Of a DNA stretch of 64,000 nt, positions 63,185 to 64,000 are shown piece after piece; positions within the stretch are counted from its first letter, which is position 1; the number at the start of each line of letters is the position of its first letter. Made by a program: the position numbers and the translations under genes. Under the pieces are notes generated by a model. The model searched no databases and was not told the origin of the DNA. It saw only the letters and a list, made by a program, of their open reading frames with translations. Source of the DNA: Panorpa germanica. Taxonomy: Eukaryota; Arthropoda; Insecta; Mecoptera; Panorpidae. The stretch is taken from NCBI GenBank assembly GCA_963678705.1, contig OY783219.1:9052001-9116000 (forward strand), given 5' to 3'.

Positions 63185-63620
63185 TATTTTATGGATGTTT
63201 CAATAAGAGCGGTCATTTTGTGGATATTTCAACAAGAGCGATCATTTTATGGATGTATCAATAAGAGCGGTTATTTTATTGGATATTTCAACAAGAGCGG
63301 TCATTTTATGGATGTGTCAACAAGAGCGATGGATGTATCAATAAGAGCGGTTATTTTATGGATATTTCAACAAAAGCGTCATTTTATGTATGTGTCAACA
63401 AGATCGGTCATTTTATGGATGTTTCAACAAGAGCGGACATTTTATGGATGTGTCAATAAGAGCGGTCATTTTATGGATGTGTCAACAAGATCGGTCATTT
63501 TATGGATGTGTCAATAAGAGCAATAATTGTATGGATATGTCAACAAAAGCGGTTATTTTATGAATGTGTCAATAAGAGCGGTTATTTTATGGATATTTCA
63601 ATAAAAGCGATCATTTTAAG
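63185..63620. repeat. 29-bp minisatellite
   Basis: About 14-15 units of ATGGATGTKTCAAYAAGAGC + GGTCATTTT. Because 29 is not a multiple of three and the unit lacks stops, all three plus-strand frames stay open, which explains a 108-codon open frame that is not a gene. The array abuts an inverted repeat (63620-63650 versus 63719-63760). Confidence 0.9.
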
Positions 63621-63775
63621 TCAATAGGAAAACGCAATATTTCCGGAAAAAGTGGTGTTATTTTAATTTTAATCTAAAGTACAAACTAAGGTTAGTAATG
63701 AAATACAATATCTACCGAATGTCACCGAAATATTGTGTTTTTCTATTGATTTAAAATGACCACTCTTATTGAAAG
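63620..63775. repeat. inverted repeat beside the minisatellite
   Basis: CATTTTAAGTCAATAGGAAA at 63612-63631 and onwards is mirrored by 'tttctattgatttaaaatg' at 63742-63760, with 'caatatttccgg' against 'ccgaaatattg' inside. The right arm then carries one inverted minisatellite unit ('accactcttattgaaa'). This suggests the array is the expanded terminal repeat of a foldback-like transposon. Confidence 0.65.
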
Positions 63776-64000
63776 ACCTTATATTATCACTAATAATACA
63801 TAACGTAATGTTATGTTATTTAACAGGAAGCTTCATAACGACTCATAAAGACACCGAACATTACAAAAAAATCTTCCTAATTATCTACTCTTTATAATAC
63901 TTCGTTTATATCATAAACCACCATCTAATAATTACCATCTTAAAAATAACACGTCAATTTGTAAACAAATAACCGAATGTCCTTGATAAGTAATAACACG

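Noticed and set aside
63191-63517. 108-codon open frame
   Set aside because: Product of a 29-bp tandem repeat that is open in all frames; no gene signals.
63185-63620. Regular short repeats resembling a CRISPR array
   Set aside because: Units are contiguous without unique spacers and the DNA is animal nuclear sequence.

Overview
The window is animal nuclear DNA and almost certainly from an insect. It is strongly AT-rich, with short spliced exons, GT-AG introns often under 100 bp, a chemosensory (OS-D) protein gene, insect-type orthologues of SHPRH and IWS1, and a dense load of short DNA transposons, Helitrons and 3' fragments of non-LTR retrotransposons. The order cannot be fixed from sequence alone. 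The retrotransposon 3' tails and the secreted-protein families lean towards Hymenoptera, at low confidence.

Layout. 1.6-3.0 kb: a complete chemosensory protein gene (+) with a readable TATA/initiator. 4.2-14.8 kb: four tiny spliced genes (4191-4702 -, 7064-7536 +, 11168-11416 +, 13964-14793 +). Each encodes a 27-54 residue peptide without a signal peptide, and each ends in a geranylgeranyl-type CaaX box (CVIL, CVIL, CSLL, CVII). In all four an intron falls exactly after the Cys codon, so the last exon codes only for 'aaX-stop'. The first two lie in the arms of an inverted duplication whose introns are nearly identical while the coding exons have diverged almost completely. I regard this as the most unusual thing in the window. 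15.8 kb: tRNA-Ser(AGA) on the minus strand. 18.0-26.2 kb: a 19-exon SHPRH gene (-), with a Ly6/three-finger gene nested in one intron. 26.8-30.7 kb: IWS1 (+), divergent from SHPRH. 33.1-35.0 kb: a five-exon secreted protein gene of unknown function (-). 55.6-61.2 kb: two groups of minus-strand exons for Gly/Ser-rich proteins of unknown function. 63.2-63.8 kb: a 29-bp minisatellite joined to an inverted repeat.

Much of the rest is mobile-element debris. It includes a high-copy MITE with GGGCTTGTGTCCT ends (at least a dozen full or partial copies), a MITE with TTAAGGTGAAACGATAC ends, Helitron-like elements ending in CTAG (two joined head to tail), a pogo/Tigger-like element, hAT-like ends, a Jockey-type fragment with a clear target-site duplication, and purine-rich LINE tails inside SHPRH introns.

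Functional links are loose. SHPRH (E3 ligase/translocase) and IWS1 (elongation factor) share an intergenic promoter region. The chemosensory, Ly6 and secreted genes are single loci. The CaaX peptides form the only clear local gene family.
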